In this document: positions 14,859-24,083 of the stretch, piece by piece
How positions within the stretch are numbered: position 1 is the first letter of the stretch
How the letters are laid out: each line of letters starts with the position of its first letter
NCBI RefSeq assembly: GCF_003605385.1
Contig: NZ_QYTV02000004.1
Coordinates: 310,001 to 374,000, forward strand
Reading direction: 5' to 3'
DNA: 64,000 nt
Source of the DNA: Siminovitchia acidinfaciens
Lineage (GTDB): Bacteria > Bacillota > Bacilli > Bacillales > Bacillaceae_C
Notes under the pieces: model-generated
The model's database searches: none
Told to the model about the DNA's origin: nothing
The model's input: the letters and a program-made list of their open reading frames with translations, nothing else
Translations under genes and position numbers: made by a program

Positions 14859-16367
14859 TTGTGGAGTAAAGTTTCAAGTGTTTTTTGGGTATCGGCTGCC
14901 ATATTGATGGTCGCTGTCGTTTTTGGTGTAGTTTCGCCTGACCAATTCGAGTCAGCTACTTCAAATATAGAGTCGGTAATCACTTCAGGATTCGGATGGT
15001 ATTATTTGATTTTGGTCACAGTTATAGTGGCATTTTGTGTTTTTCTTATTTTCAGCCCAGTAGGTTCGATCAAGCTTGGAAAACAGGATGACAAACCTGA
15101 ATATTCCAAGCCGACATGGTTCGCCATGCTATTTTCAGCCGGTATGGGCATAGGCCTTGTTTTCTGGGGAGCGGCCGAACCGATATCCCATTTTGCTATC
15201 GACCCTCCCACGGCTGATCCGGGAACAGATGCTGCGATAAGAGAATCGATGCGTTTCACATTCTTTCACTGGGGAATTCATGCCTGGTCTGTCTATGCTT
15301 TGGTTGGCCTCTGTCTCGCCTATTTCAATTTCCGTAAAGGGCGGCCTGGTTTGATCAGCGCAACGCTCAGTCCCATATTGGGAAAATATGCTCACAGCAG
15401 GCTGGCTATGCTCATTGACATCATTGCTGTTGTGGCGACCGTTGTCGGAGTGGCGACAACCTTGGGCTTCGGAGCTGTTCAGATTAACGGCGGGCTTGCC
15501 TATTTGCTGGGAATCCCGATTAGTTTTTCCATACAGTTGATCATTATCGTTGTAGTGACAGCCTTATTCACAATGTCTGCCTGGTCGGGCCTGAGCAAAG
15601 GGATCAAATATTTGAGCAATACTAATATGGTGCTGGCAGCTGCACTATTGGTACTTGTATTCATACTGGGTCCGAGTCTTTTTATCATGAACATGCTTAC
15701 TGACACGATAGGAGTCTACGTGCAAAATATTATTGCGATGAGTTTCAGGATTGCGCCGCTTGAGCCGGGTCAGCGTGAGTGGATTAATGGATGGACGATT
15801 TTCTATTGGGCCTGGTGGATTTCATGGTCGCCGTTCGTCGGGATCTTTATCGCCCGCGTTTCCAAAGGAAGGACCATTCGGGAATTCATGATCGGGGTCC
15901 TGCTCCTCCCTGTCCTCGTCAGCTTCATTTGGTTTGCTGTATTCGGAACGACTGCCATCGACGTTCAGATGTCTGGTGCAGTCGATCTAACGAAGTTTGC
16001 TACGGAAGAAGTGCTCTTTGCAATCTTTAATGAAATGCCGCTGTCTGCTGTTCTGTCGGTAATCGCGGTGCTCTTGATCGGAATATTTTTTATTACATCC
16101 GCTGATTCGGCCACGTTTGTACTTGGCATGCAGGCATCTTACGGCTCATTGACGCCTCCAAACAGTGTAAAATTAACCTGGGGCTTTATCCTTGCGGCGA
16201 TGGCTTCCATACTTTTATACAGCGGCGGGCTACCTGCATTGCAGAACGCGCTGATCATTGCAGCTTTCCCATTCTCCATGATCATGATATTAATGATGAT
16301 TTCCATCTACAAGGCGCTTCGTCAGGAGCGGAGGGAACTAGGGCTTCAGAGAAGAAGACGGGTTTAA
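14859..16367 (+). CDS. BCCT family transporter (betaine/choline/carnitine type)
   Basis: This 502-residue carrier has 12 membrane segments. It shows the family signature around [29 protein letters not shown] and the glycine-rich helix [16 protein letters not shown], with the aromatic-rich substrate region typical of OpuD-like proteins. The C-terminal tail is short and basic ([12 protein letters not shown]). The start is a TTG at 14859 behind GGAAGGAGAGG. It has no TCATATATGA site, so it is probably regulated apart from the hpa genes. It may serve osmoprotection. A strong terminator follows at 16375. Confidence 0.9.
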   Translation: MWSKVSSVFWVSAAILMVAVVFGVVSPDQFESATSNIESVITSGFGWYYLILVTVIVAFCVFLIFSPVGSIKLGKQDDKPEYSKPTWFAMLFSAGMGIGLVFWGAAEPISHFAIDPPTADPGTDAAIRESMRFTFFHWGIHAWSVYALVGLCLAYFNFRKGRPGLISATLSPILGKYAHSRLAMLIDIIAVVATVVGVATTLGFGAVQINGGLAYLLGIPISFSIQLIIIVVVTALFTMSAWSGLSKGIKYLSNTNMVLAAALLVLVFILGPSLFIMNMLTDTIGVYVQNIIAMSFRIAPLEPGQREWINGWTIFYWAWWISWSPFVGIFIARVSKGRTIREFMIGVLLLPVLVSFIWFAVFGTTAIDVQMSGAVDLTKFATEEVLFAIFNEMPLSAVLSVIAVLLIGIFFITSADSATFVLGMQASYGSLTPPNSVKLTWGFILAAMASILLYSGGLPALQNALIIAAFPFSMIMILMMISIYKALRQERRELGLQRRRRV

Positions 16368-16374
16368 TGAAGAG

Positions 16375-16400
16375 GCCGGCTGCTCTGCAGCCGGCTTTCT
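16375..16400 (+). terminator. Terminator of the BCCT gene
   Basis: GCCGGCTGC and GCAGCCGGC form a perfect nine-pair stem with loop TCT and a T-rich tail. Confidence 0.85.
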
Positions 16401-16473
16401 GCTTGGGATGTGTGCTTTATTCACGGGGCTGCCTGTTATTGGGTATCTGCTCATATGCTATGGCAGGATGCGG

Positions 16474-16573
16474 TTATAAGAGGGTTGGAGCTTTTATAAG
16501 AGGGGTGGAGCTTTTATAAGAGGGTTGGAGCTTTTATAAGAGGGTTGGAGCTTTTATAAGAGGGTTGGAGCTC
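16474..16573. repeat. Tandem array B: five 20-bp units
   Basis: Five units of TTATAAGAGGGTTGGAGCTT start at 16474, 16494, 16514, 16534 and 16554. The second has one change. Each unit differs from the array A unit at only a few positions. The two arrays have the same unit length and copy number and flank the two transporter genes. Confidence 0.95.
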
Positions 16574-16669
16574 AGGCCGCCGATTCCGGCAGCCTGCGCT
16601 CCATTCTTTTTTATTTAAACTATAGAAATAACAAAAATTTGTCCTAGCTTTTCAAACAAGTATAAGTTA

Positions 16670-16915
16670 TGTCTAGCTTCAGGCGCCATCGGCTCGAGGT
16701 CACAAGCTGCAAGGAAGCTTATTCAGGATGAATGTGCTCCTGCGCCATAGCTTATTTCGAGGAAGCCTTGTTCAGCTCGTCGCAAAGCCGCATGAAGCAT
16801 ATTCAAAGATGTTTCTCACGATGTAATTAAGTAAGTAGCTTTGTTGTGGTGGCTGAAAAGCTCCCTCATCAAAATTCGTCTTGTGCTTGTCGCCGATTAA
16901 CGGGCGCCTTACGCT
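16670..16915. repeat. Long intergenic repeat, copy L2 (inverted relative to L1)
   Basis: The reverse complement carries the blocks of L1 in the same order: GGCGACAAGC, GCTTTGCGACGAGCTGAACA, CTATGGCGCAGGAGCAC and GGCGCCTGAAGCTAGACAT. It is shorter than L1. It lies between the BCCT gene and hpaF and shows no coding potential. Confidence 0.6.
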
Positions 16916-16920
16916 TTTCT

Positions 16921-17301
16921 TTATTTATACCGCTTATGAATATTGTTCTGTTTATAAGTAGGTCTCGTGAATTCCTCCACTTCCATGGATAGGGCGAGGT
17001 ACCTTTTGTCAAACAGGGCGGCGAAATGCTCCTTCACGACGTCAAACAGCTTGTCGCACGCGGCCGTCAGCTCCTCTTCAGAGCGGCCGCCGCCGATTCT
17101 CAACGAGACGTGGACGAATGCATCGTCTGCCGCCCCATCGGCGACGAAGTAGTCCTTAAGCTCAATCGCTCTGGAACGGATTCCGCCGATTGGAAAGACG
17201 CCGCCGCTGTCGATCATGGACCAGTTTATTTTTTCAAGGAGCACGCCAATATTGGCTTCCTCTTTAATGTTGTCTGTATATTCAACGATGACATGAGGCA
17301 T
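16921..17301 (-). CDS. hpaF: 5-carboxymethyl-2-hydroxymuconate delta-isomerase
   Basis: This 126-residue tautomerase-fold protein of the CHMI family catalyses the isomerisation step after HpaE in homoprotocatechuate meta-cleavage. The N-terminus MPHVIVEYTDNI gives the catalytic proline once Met is removed. The segments VFPIGGIRSRA and HVSLRIGGGRSEEE are family blocks. The active enzyme is normally a cytoplasmic trimer. The ATG lies behind GGAGGTGGATTCCTG. It is the last gene of the hpa run, 78 bp after hpaG2. The 3' end abuts the L2 repeat; no clear terminator was seen. Confidence 0.93.
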   Translation of the reverse strand: MPHVIVEYTDNIKEEANIGVLLEKINWSMIDSGGVFPIGGIRSRAIELKDYFVADGAADDAFVHVSLRIGGGRSEEELTAACDKLFDVVKEHFAALFDKRYLALSMEVEEFTRPTYKQNNIHKRYK

Positions 17302-17379
17302 CAGGAATCCACCTCCTCGTAAGATTTAAATAGTGAAAACACGCTTAACAAAAAATTTCATTGTCGATAAAATAGTCAA

Positions 17380-18165
17380 TTATTTTACTGCGCTGTACAC
17401 CGGGTTGCTTTTAATTGAAAAAACTTCGTCTCCGACGATTGTATTTTTTAGCTGACCTAATCCTTCGACCTCCGTGATGACTTCATCCCCTGCAACAACA
17501 TCGACTGTTCCTTTCGGAGTTCCAGTTAAAATGATGTCATTTTCATCCAACGTCATGAAGCTGCTCAAGTATTCGATCAGGAAAGGAATGTCAAAGATCA
17601 TATCTTTTGTCGTTCCTTCCTGTTTCAACTCGCCGTTCACATATGTTCGGAGCTTCAGATTCATCGGATCTTCGATATCGGCAGCGTCGACGAACCATGG
17701 GCCAAGCGGCGTACAGGTATCACGGTTTTTCACCCGAAGGTTCGGACGGTAATAGTTTTCAAGATAATCACGAAGGGCATAATCGTTCGCGATTGTGTAG
17801 CCTTTTACATAATCATAGGCATCTTCGTGCTTTACATTTTTGGCTTTTTTGCCGATGACGACAGCCAGCTCGCACTCATAGTGCATGTATGTAACGTCTG
17901 CCGGCCGGCGGGTCTGTGCATTGTGGCCAATGAATGCGTTCGCTCCTTTTAAAAATACCAACGGTTCCTCTGGCGCTTTAAAAGCAAGCTCACCTGCGTG
18001 GTCGGAATAATTGAGGGCAAGAACAAAGGTTGTCCGTGGCTCAATCGGCGGAAGCCAAACGACTTCATCTTCAGAAACGACGCGTCCGTCCAAAAGTTCA
18101 ATTTGTCCGTCCTTTTCTACAGCATCATGGATTGCGCCAAAGCAAGCTACTCGTGCGTGTTTCAT
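17380..18165 (-). CDS. hpaG2: HpaG C-terminal-type subunit (FAH family decarboxylase)
   Basis: This 261-residue fumarylacetoacetate-hydrolase-family protein corresponds to the C-terminal half of the fused E. coli-type HpaG/HpcE. Metal ligands are visible in MHYECELAVVIGKKA (the E-x-E pair) and in ANDYALRD (Asp). The FAH closing motif ILTGTPKGTVDVVAGDEV is present. It decarboxylates and isomerises 5-oxopent-3-ene-1,2,5-tricarboxylate toward 2-oxohept-3-ene-1,7-dioate. Its ATG overlaps the hpaG1 stop codon (TAATG), and its GGAGGT ribosome site is within the hpaG1 end, so the two halves are translationally coupled. Confidence 0.92.
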   Translation of the reverse strand: MKHARVACFGAIHDAVEKDGQIELLDGRVVSEDEVVWLPPIEPRTTFVLALNYSDHAGELAFKAPEEPLVFLKGANAFIGHNAQTRRPADVTYMHYECELAVVIGKKAKNVKHEDAYDYVKGYTIANDYALRDYLENYYRPNLRVKNRDTCTPLGPWFVDAADIEDPMNLKLRTYVNGELKQEGTTKDMIFDIPFLIEYLSSFMTLDENDIILTGTPKGTVDVVAGDEVITEVEGLGQLKNTIVGDEVFSIKSNPVYSAVK

Positions 18166-18950
18166 TATGCGTGACCTCCTAGCTTCTCTTCTGAAATAAC
18201 CCTGTTCACTAAAACACCGATTCCATCGATTTCAATTCTGACTTCGTCTCCGTCTTTGGCGTGCGGTGGCTGTTCCGGAACCCCGACAAGCAAGACGTCG
18301 CCTTTTCGAAGTGTCATGAACTCAGTCACATCTTCAAGCAGGTTTGGAATCGAACGGATCAAGTTCTTTGTGTTATTTTCCTGCATCAGTTCGCCGTTAA
18401 TATATACGCGAGTTTCCAATTGTCCCGGGTCCGTCACGTCGTTTTTGGAAACGATCCACGGCCCGACTGGACAAAATCCGTCGCGGGCTTTCTGCTTAAT
18501 TGCAGGGCGGTAATAGCTTTCATGCGGAATGCTTACATCGTTTGCAATCGTGTAGCCTTCGATATATTCATTGGCATTTTCGGCTTTTATGCGAGTAGCT
18601 GTTTTTCCAATCACAACAGCGAGTGCTGCACCGATTTCCAATTCCTCTTCCCCTTTCGGAAGCAGGATTGGCTGATTGCATCCTGACAGCGTGTTCGCCG
18701 GCTTGATGTACAAAATCGGCGCCTTTGGCGGCTGTTTATAGGGTGCTTCATTAAATTGCTCTTTCAATTCGTCATATTTCCCCTGATAATTCAGCAGAAC
18801 TCCATATACTGTCCCCTTCACTGGCGGGTTCCAGGATACATCCGAAACAGGCTGCTTCCTACCATACAGTTCGACTGTCGCCTCTGCTGGATTAGCCTGT
18901 ATCTCATTCCAGACTCCAAGCCCGTGAAGGCTTGCTTTTACTAGATTCAT
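18165..18950 (-). CDS. hpaG1: HpaG N-terminal-type subunit (FAH family)
   Basis: This 261-residue FAH-fold protein corresponds to the N-terminal half of fused HpaG. It keeps IEGYTIANDVS and the block YYRPAIKQKARDGFCPVGPW. At the metal position it reads EIGAALAVVIGKTA, lacking the second Glu, as I recall for N-terminal HpaG halves. The catalytic metal would then be supplied by HpaG2 in a mixed complex (inference). The start is the ATG at 18950 behind GAGGAGTGAGAAC; upstream in-frame codons to 18989 lack a ribosome site. A 339-bp gene-free spacer separates it from hpaC. Confidence 0.9.
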   Translation of the reverse strand: MNLVKASLHGLGVWNEIQANPAEATVELYGRKQPVSDVSWNPPVKGTVYGVLLNYQGKYDELKEQFNEAPYKQPPKAPILYIKPANTLSGCNQPILLPKGEEELEIGAALAVVIGKTATRIKAENANEYIEGYTIANDVSIPHESYYRPAIKQKARDGFCPVGPWIVSKNDVTDPGQLETRVYINGELMQENNTKNLIRSIPNLLEDVTEFMTLRKGDVLLVGVPEQPPHAKDGDEVRIEIDGIGVLVNRVISEEKLGGHA

Positions 18951-19289
18951 GTTCTCACTCCTCGTTTTTTGGCGGTTAAAAATGAACAAGACTTTTTATG
19001 CAAGTAGTACTTTCTATTTTTTTAAAAAGATATTCGGGTACGTCGATTCTGCGACGTTTTGGGTTCGTGAACATTTCATAGTGACCGAACAAGAGGTTTT
19101 TCAAACGACTCGGGAGCCACGAGCCTGTTCTCTTTTAAAAAACTGGCCCCCAACAAAATGTCTTCCACGGACCAGCCGCCTAAAAGCACACCTCAAGCAA
19201 AAATCCCTACAGCTTATCTCAGCGCCTCCCTGACAGAAACATCCCGTCCGTCTTCCGCCAAAAGTGCACGGAGACGGGCGGGACCCTTT
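18951..19289 (-). other. Gene-free spacer inside the hpa operon
   Basis: This 339-bp stretch between hpaC and hpaG1 has no convincing reading frame. On the minus strand it begins with a GC-rich segment, GGGTCCCGCCCGTCTCCGTG, that can pair partly with GACGGACGGGA further on, and it contains other short inverted segments. It may be a stability element, an internal promoter region or gene remains; no known RNA family was recognised. Confidence 0.35.
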
Positions 19290-19748
19290 TTAAACGACTT
19301 TTCTATATTTACCTTCGAAGAATCCGAGCGCGTCTCCGTCTGTGACGCGAAGATCCGTCACTTCACCGATGTAAAGGGTATGGTCTCCTGCGACTACTGC
19401 TTCGTGCACGTTGCATGTCAGGTTGACCAGTGCATCCTTGATGACAGGCAGTTCGTTGAAGTCATCGAACTCTATCTCTCTGTCTTCTTTGATTTGGCCT
19501 GCAAAGTAGGCGGACAAATCCTGCTGCTCATCGTTCAATACACTGACGGCAAATTTGCCTGATTCTTTGATAAGTTGGTTCATGTTGGCTTTTTCGCCGA
19601 TGGAGATTAGGACGAGTTTCGGATCCAAAGATACGGACATGAACGCATTGGCTGTCATACCATGAGCGTTTTCGCCGACCTTCGTTGTGATGACTGTAAC
19701 TCCTGTAGCAAATTTCCCCATGGCTGTTCTAAATAGGCGATCATCCAT
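19290..19748 (-). CDS. hpaC: 4-hydroxyphenylacetate 3-monooxygenase, flavin reductase component
   Basis: This 152-residue NAD(P)H:flavin oxidoreductase of the HpaC/flavin reductase-like family supplies reduced FAD to HpaB. Family blocks are FRTAMGKFATGVTVITT, HGMTANAFMSVSLDPKLVLISI (flavin-binding) and GDHTLYIGEVTDL near the C-terminus. The ATG lies behind AGGGGGAATAGAC. It is separated from hpaD by 150 bp, so it is not directly next to hpaB as in many operons. Confidence 0.92.
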   Translation of the reverse strand: MDDRLFRTAMGKFATGVTVITTKVGENAHGMTANAFMSVSLDPKLVLISIGEKANMNQLIKESGKFAVSVLNDEQQDLSAYFAGQIKEDREIEFDDFNELPVIKDALVNLTCNVHEAVVAGDHTLYIGEVTDLRVTDGDALGFFEGKYRKVV

Positions 19749-19898
19749 GTCTATTCCCCCTCTGTTGGCTAAAATTGTTGTTTACTCCTCTGTAAAAAGC
19801 TGGGTAACCCAATATCATATTCTAACGTGGCGGAAAGCCCACCAATTGCTGAATGCAGCTGGATTTCAGCCGAATCAGCTCTAAAAACGCACCCCTCA

Positions 19899-20882
19899 TC
19901 AGATAATGAATTCCGGCTTGCGCTGTTCAAGCTTCGGCTGCTTCGTCGGGACTTCCTTGCCGCTGATGACATCCAATACAACAGATGCTTCGTTGAACCA
20001 GCTGTCAGGTGCCGCATGGCCCCAGAACGTTTGGCGCATTGGGTCGTCGATGTCCCAGCGGATCGGCTTGAAGTCCGGATCGCTTGTCAAATAGTCGCCG
20101 CTGTACAGCTCGAGACGGTGTCCGTCCGGATCTCGCAGATAGAGGAAAAATGCGTTGGACAAACCATGGCGTCCAGGTCCTCTTTCAATGCTTTTTCCAT
20201 ATCCTGAAGCTGCAAGCACGTCGCACGCATGGATCAAAGCAAGCGGGTCAGGAAGCCAGAATCCGATATGATGTAGACGCGGTCCCACTCCGTTCATGAA
20301 CGCTTGGTCATGAACCGTTTGCTTCCGGTGAAGCCAGGTTGCCCAGACTTTTCCTTCCTTCGTATCTGTATATTCGGAACAGGCGAAGCCCAAATCTTTC
20401 ATATAGAAGTCCTGTGCTTTTTCCACATCTTCGACCATGCAGTTGAAATGGTCAATCCGTTGGACGCGCGCTCCTTTATACAGGTCATAACGCTGAAGGA
20501 GGCGCTCCACATGATCCATTTTTGCAAAGAATTCCAGAGGCAGGCCCGAGACGTCCTGCACGCGAAGTGCGCGTCCCAGGGCAAGCTGCTCTCCCTCTTT
20601 GATCCATTTCGTTTGAAACCCTTTTTCTGTAAAAAATTCATCCAGAGCATCCAGGTCGGCGTCTGATGACACCTTATAGCCAAGAGCTTCCACGACCGGC
20701 TTCTCGGCCTTCTTCAAATGGATGCTGTGGTGATTATGCTCTTCCAATCCTCTTAAATACAAATTCTTTGAATCTGATTCTGTTTCAATAAAACCCAGTG
20801 TATCTACGTAAAATTTCCTTGACGCTTCTAGATCAGTAACATGTAAAACTGTACGTGCACAACGAATGATATTAAAATCCAT
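19899..20882 (-). CDS. hpaD: 3,4-dihydroxyphenylacetate 2,3-dioxygenase (extradiol, VOC fold)
   Basis: This 327-residue two-domain VOC extradiol dioxygenase resembles Brevibacterium homoprotocatechuate 2,3-dioxygenase. The metal ligands by alignment of motifs are H145 (RIDHFN), H205 (RLHHIGF) and E258 (HRLELYSGDY); H191 (TVHDQAF) matches the active-site His. It opens the ring of homoprotocatechuate at the meta position using Fe(II) or Mn(II). The ATG follows AAGGGGATGAAATCTG, 14 bp after hpaB. It is not related to the LigB-type HpaD of E. coli. Confidence 0.92.
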   Translation of the reverse strand: MDFNIIRCARTVLHVTDLEASRKFYVDTLGFIETESDSKNLYLRGLEEHNHHSIHLKKAEKPVVEALGYKVSSDADLDALDEFFTEKGFQTKWIKEGEQLALGRALRVQDVSGLPLEFFAKMDHVERLLQRYDLYKGARVQRIDHFNCMVEDVEKAQDFYMKDLGFACSEYTDTKEGKVWATWLHRKQTVHDQAFMNGVGPRLHHIGFWLPDPLALIHACDVLAASGYGKSIERGPGRHGLSNAFFLYLRDPDGHRLELYSGDYLTSDPDFKPIRWDIDDPMRQTFWGHAAPDSWFNEASVVLDVISGKEVPTKQPKLEQRKPEFII

Positions 20883-20896
20883 CAGATTTCATCCCC

Positions 20897-22372
20897 TTAT
20901 GCTTTAATAAAATTTGGCTTGGAGGAAGGGTCCTTTTTAAGGAACTCTGAAACAAAGTCTTTATATTGATCTTTTTCGAATCCGTCGAAGTATGTCATGC
21001 CCATACGGATCGGATCTCCGAAGAAGTAGTACTCGTAATGCGCCTGTCTTGAACCGAATGCGCTCAATGTCATATCCCATGCCAATCTGAACAATTGGAC
21101 ACGCTCGTAACCGTTCAGGTTTTTACCTTGAAGTCCGCGGTCAAGGATGGCCCCGATTTCTTCGTTTTGGAAGTCCGCTTGTGTCGGGATACCCATCAAG
21201 CCGGATGCGCCAAGGATACGGACGATTTCAACAAGACGCGGATAGATTCGCGGATACCAGTTGCGTGCTGCATCAAGTGCTTTGAAGTCAGGCGTCATCA
21301 TGCCCCATTTGTCAATTTGTGCATTGTGCTCTGCTTTGTACATATGGGAACGCATTGTTTCCAATACAAGCATAATTTCTGCGCCTTTATCCTGTACGTG
21401 CTGGAATTGATCGATTCCGATGGCATCCATGATGCTCAAAGCAACACCGAGTATGAACTCAGTTTTTACAATATTTTTAGAAACAACCTGGTGTGACATG
21501 TGGACAACAGCGTTTGTCTCTTTGAAAGTCCTGTTGCACAGGCTGGCGTTTCCGCAAACGAATACGCGCTCCCAAGGAACAAATACATTGTCGAATGCTA
21601 CGATGGCATCCCCTTCTTCAAAACGGGAAGATAGCGGGTGATCCCAGGTCGTTTTGCCATAGTCGAATGCCTCACGGCTGAGGAATTTCAAGCCTTCCGT
21701 GTTGTTCGGGATAGCAAAAGCGAGTGAATATGGATCGTCCTTTGTATCGGATTTGTTTACAGTAGACGGGAAGACAATCAACTCGTCTGTGATTCCGCCT
21801 TGCGTTGCCAACAAACGGATACCGTCAACGATAATTCCGTCGCTTCTTTTTTCAACCAAGTGAAGGGCTACGTTCGCATCTTTCTGCTCCGCCTGCGCTT
21901 TGGCACGGTTTACCTGCGGATGGATGAGCGTATGTGTCAAGCTGAGGTCGTTTTCGCGTGCATATTCATAGTATTTTCTTGAGTTTTCAGCAAACATCGG
22001 GTCTGCTTCCGCGAAGAAGTCAGCCGCAGCACCAGTTGCCATGATTTCAGCGTTCATGTAGTCCGGAGCGCGTCCCATCATACCGCCGGATGTGCGTGCC
22101 CACTCTTGGATTACTTCGCGGCGTGCAATCAAATCGTCGATTGTCTCAGGGATTTTGAAAGTCATCCCGACTTTGTCTCCTGTTGTCGGTGATGTGTAAA
22201 GCATTTTTTCAGGCTTTTCATATTGCAGGTCATACAAGCGTGCCATGGACTTTGTTACGCCCTGGAATGCTGGATGCTCTGTCACATCGTCGACTCTTTC
22301 TCCATGAATATAAATGTTGTTATTAGCCTTCTGTAGTCGTTCTAAATACTCTTTCCCCGTTTTTGCCGGCAT
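20897..22372 (-). CDS. hpaB: 4-hydroxyphenylacetate 3-monooxygenase, oxygenase component
   Basis: This 491-residue FADH2-dependent hydroxylase converts 4-hydroxyphenylacetate to 3,4-dihydroxyphenylacetate. The residues known in Thermus HpaB are conserved: R101 and Y105 in GRAPDYMN and H147 in LTHTLIHPQ. The FAD-binding region includes VVSKNIVKTEFILG, and the C-terminal block GSRQAHYEYYFFGDP is typical. The length is normal. The ATG lies behind AAAGGAGTGAATACAA, 19 bp after hpaE. It works with HpaC. Confidence 0.95.
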   Translation of the reverse strand: MPAKTGKEYLERLQKANNNIYIHGERVDDVTEHPAFQGVTKSMARLYDLQYEKPEKMLYTSPTTGDKVGMTFKIPETIDDLIARREVIQEWARTSGGMMGRAPDYMNAEIMATGAAADFFAEADPMFAENSRKYYEYARENDLSLTHTLIHPQVNRAKAQAEQKDANVALHLVEKRSDGIIVDGIRLLATQGGITDELIVFPSTVNKSDTKDDPYSLAFAIPNNTEGLKFLSREAFDYGKTTWDHPLSSRFEEGDAIVAFDNVFVPWERVFVCGNASLCNRTFKETNAVVHMSHQVVSKNIVKTEFILGVALSIMDAIGIDQFQHVQDKGAEIMLVLETMRSHMYKAEHNAQIDKWGMMTPDFKALDAARNWYPRIYPRLVEIVRILGASGLMGIPTQADFQNEEIGAILDRGLQGKNLNGYERVQLFRLAWDMTLSAFGSRQAHYEYYFFGDPIRMGMTYFDGFEKDQYKDFVSEFLKKDPSSKPNFIKA

Positions 22373-22391
22373 TTGTATTCACTCCTTTTAA

Positions 22392-23909
22392 TTACTTTCC
22401 GAATTGTGGTATATGGTGGTCACCGATGGCGACGTGGATGACTTTTGGTTCTGTATAGAATTCAAGGATTGCGTAATGTCCACCTTCGCGTCCGATACCG
22501 CTCGCTTTCGTTCCTCCGAACGGAATTCTGAGGTCACGTACGTTTTGGGCGTTGATCCAAAGCATTCCCGCTTCTACTGCTTGAGCAACGCGGTGGCCGC
22601 GTTTGATGTCGTTCGTCCAGACATAACCAGCGAGACCGTATTTTACATCATTGGCCGCTTGGACGACTTCTTCTTCTGTCTCAAATTCGATGACTGCCAT
22701 CACAGGCCCGAAAATTTCTTCCTGGCAAACTCTCATGTCATTGGTTGCATTCAATAGAAGAGTAGGAGGTACATAGTTTCCAGCTTTGAGTTCCTCGGGA
22801 ACTGTGCCTTGGATCACTTCGCATCCTTCTTCTTTTCCGATTTCAATATAGCTTTTCACTTTCTCAAAGTGACCTTTATCAATGAGCGGTCCCAATTGGG
22901 TTGAAGAATCCATCGGGTCGCCGACTTTGATGTTTTGAACTCTTTGTTTCAGAGCTTCGATAAATTTGTCTTTGATGTTTTTGTGTAAAAATACTCTTGA
23001 GTTCGCTGTGCAGCGTTCGCCGTTGAAGGAGAACAATCCCCATACAGCTGCATCAAGCGCACGGTCGAAATCAGCATCGTCAAATACGATCAATGGTGAT
23101 TTTCCGCCAAGCTCCATGGATGTCTTTTTCAACGTGTCAGCGGAGTTTTTAATGATGACTGATCCTGTCACTGTTTCGCCAGTGAAGGAAATCGCTTCCA
23201 CATCAGGGTGGGCTACGAGTGAAGCACCCGCTGTTTCGCCGAATCCGTGGACAATGTTGAATACGCCTTCAGGAAGTTCCGCTTTTTGAATGATTTCAGC
23301 CAATTTGTTCGCTGTCAGCGGTGAAAGTTCCGCCGGCTTTAAGATGACTGTGTTACCAGTTGCAAGCGCTGGTGCGACTTTCCATGTTGTCAGCATGAAC
23401 GGGGCGTTCCATGGTGTAATCAATCCTACGACACCAAGCGGATTGTAAACCGTGTAGTTGACGAACTCGCTTCCTTGCATGTAGGCTTCCCCGTGCAATT
23501 TTGTCTGGACCATGCGGGAGTAGAAACGGAAGTTCTCTGCTGCTCTCGCTGCCATGTTTCTTGTCTGTGCGATTGGAAGTCCTGTGTCGAGGGATTCGAG
23601 ATAAGAAAGTTCCTCGGCTTCTTCGTCGATAAGGTCTGCGATTCTTTCGATATATTTCATGCGCTCGGAAACTTTCATTGTTCCCCATGGGCCTTCTTTG
23701 AATGCCTTGGTCGCTGCCGCAACCGCTTTGTCGATGTCTTCTTTGCCACCTTGCGCCACACGGTTAATCGTTTTATTTGTAAATGGACTCGGGTTATCAA
23801 AAAAGGCACCGCTTTCAGATTCTGTAAACTGGCCATTTATATATAGCTTCACATCGGGCTGTTGGCTGTGTTCGCGTGTTTTTGCCTGTTCTGCTGTTTT
23901 TTGTGTCAA
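22392..23909 (-). CDS. hpaE: 5-carboxymethyl-2-hydroxymuconate semialdehyde dehydrogenase
   Basis: This 505-residue NAD-dependent aldehyde dehydrogenase has N168 in TPWNAPF, general base E266 in MELGGKSP and nucleophile C300 in FNGERCTANSR. It oxidises the ring-cleavage semialdehyde made by HpaD. The start is the TTG at 23909, six bases after AAGGTG. An ATG at 23933 has no ribosome site. A 174-bp gap separates it from the upstream DapA-like gene and contains a small GC-rich hairpin. Confidence 0.93.
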   Translation of the reverse strand: MTQKTAEQAKTREHSQQPDVKLYINGQFTESESGAFFDNPSPFTNKTINRVAQGGKEDIDKAVAAATKAFKEGPWGTMKVSERMKYIERIADLIDEEAEELSYLESLDTGLPIAQTRNMAARAAENFRFYSRMVQTKLHGEAYMQGSEFVNYTVYNPLGVVGLITPWNAPFMLTTWKVAPALATGNTVILKPAELSPLTANKLAEIIQKAELPEGVFNIVHGFGETAGASLVAHPDVEAISFTGETVTGSVIIKNSADTLKKTSMELGGKSPLIVFDDADFDRALDAAVWGLFSFNGERCTANSRVFLHKNIKDKFIEALKQRVQNIKVGDPMDSSTQLGPLIDKGHFEKVKSYIEIGKEEGCEVIQGTVPEELKAGNYVPPTLLLNATNDMRVCQEEIFGPVMAVIEFETEEEVVQAANDVKYGLAGYVWTNDIKRGHRVAQAVEAGMLWINAQNVRDLRIPFGGTKASGIGREGGHYAILEFYTEPKVIHVAIGDHHIPQFGK

Positions 23910-23948
23910 AAAAATCACCTTCCCTAAAAGCATGTAAGTGTAAGGGAG

Positions 23949-23965
23949 GCGGGCACGTGGCCCGC
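23949..23965. other. GC hairpin between DapA-like gene and hpaE
   Basis: GCGGGC and GCCCGC pair perfectly around ACGTG. There is no T run on the minus strand, so it may protect or process the operon mRNA rather than end it. Confidence 0.4.
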
Positions 23966-24083
23966 TTCTCTTTTAATCCCCGCGGTTGGCGGATCCATTG
24001 ATTGATCTCTGAATATATTGGTATAGGTTTTGGCTTTTATAAGGATGCAAGAGTATAAGTTTTTTAAATGGTAGTTATATCTA

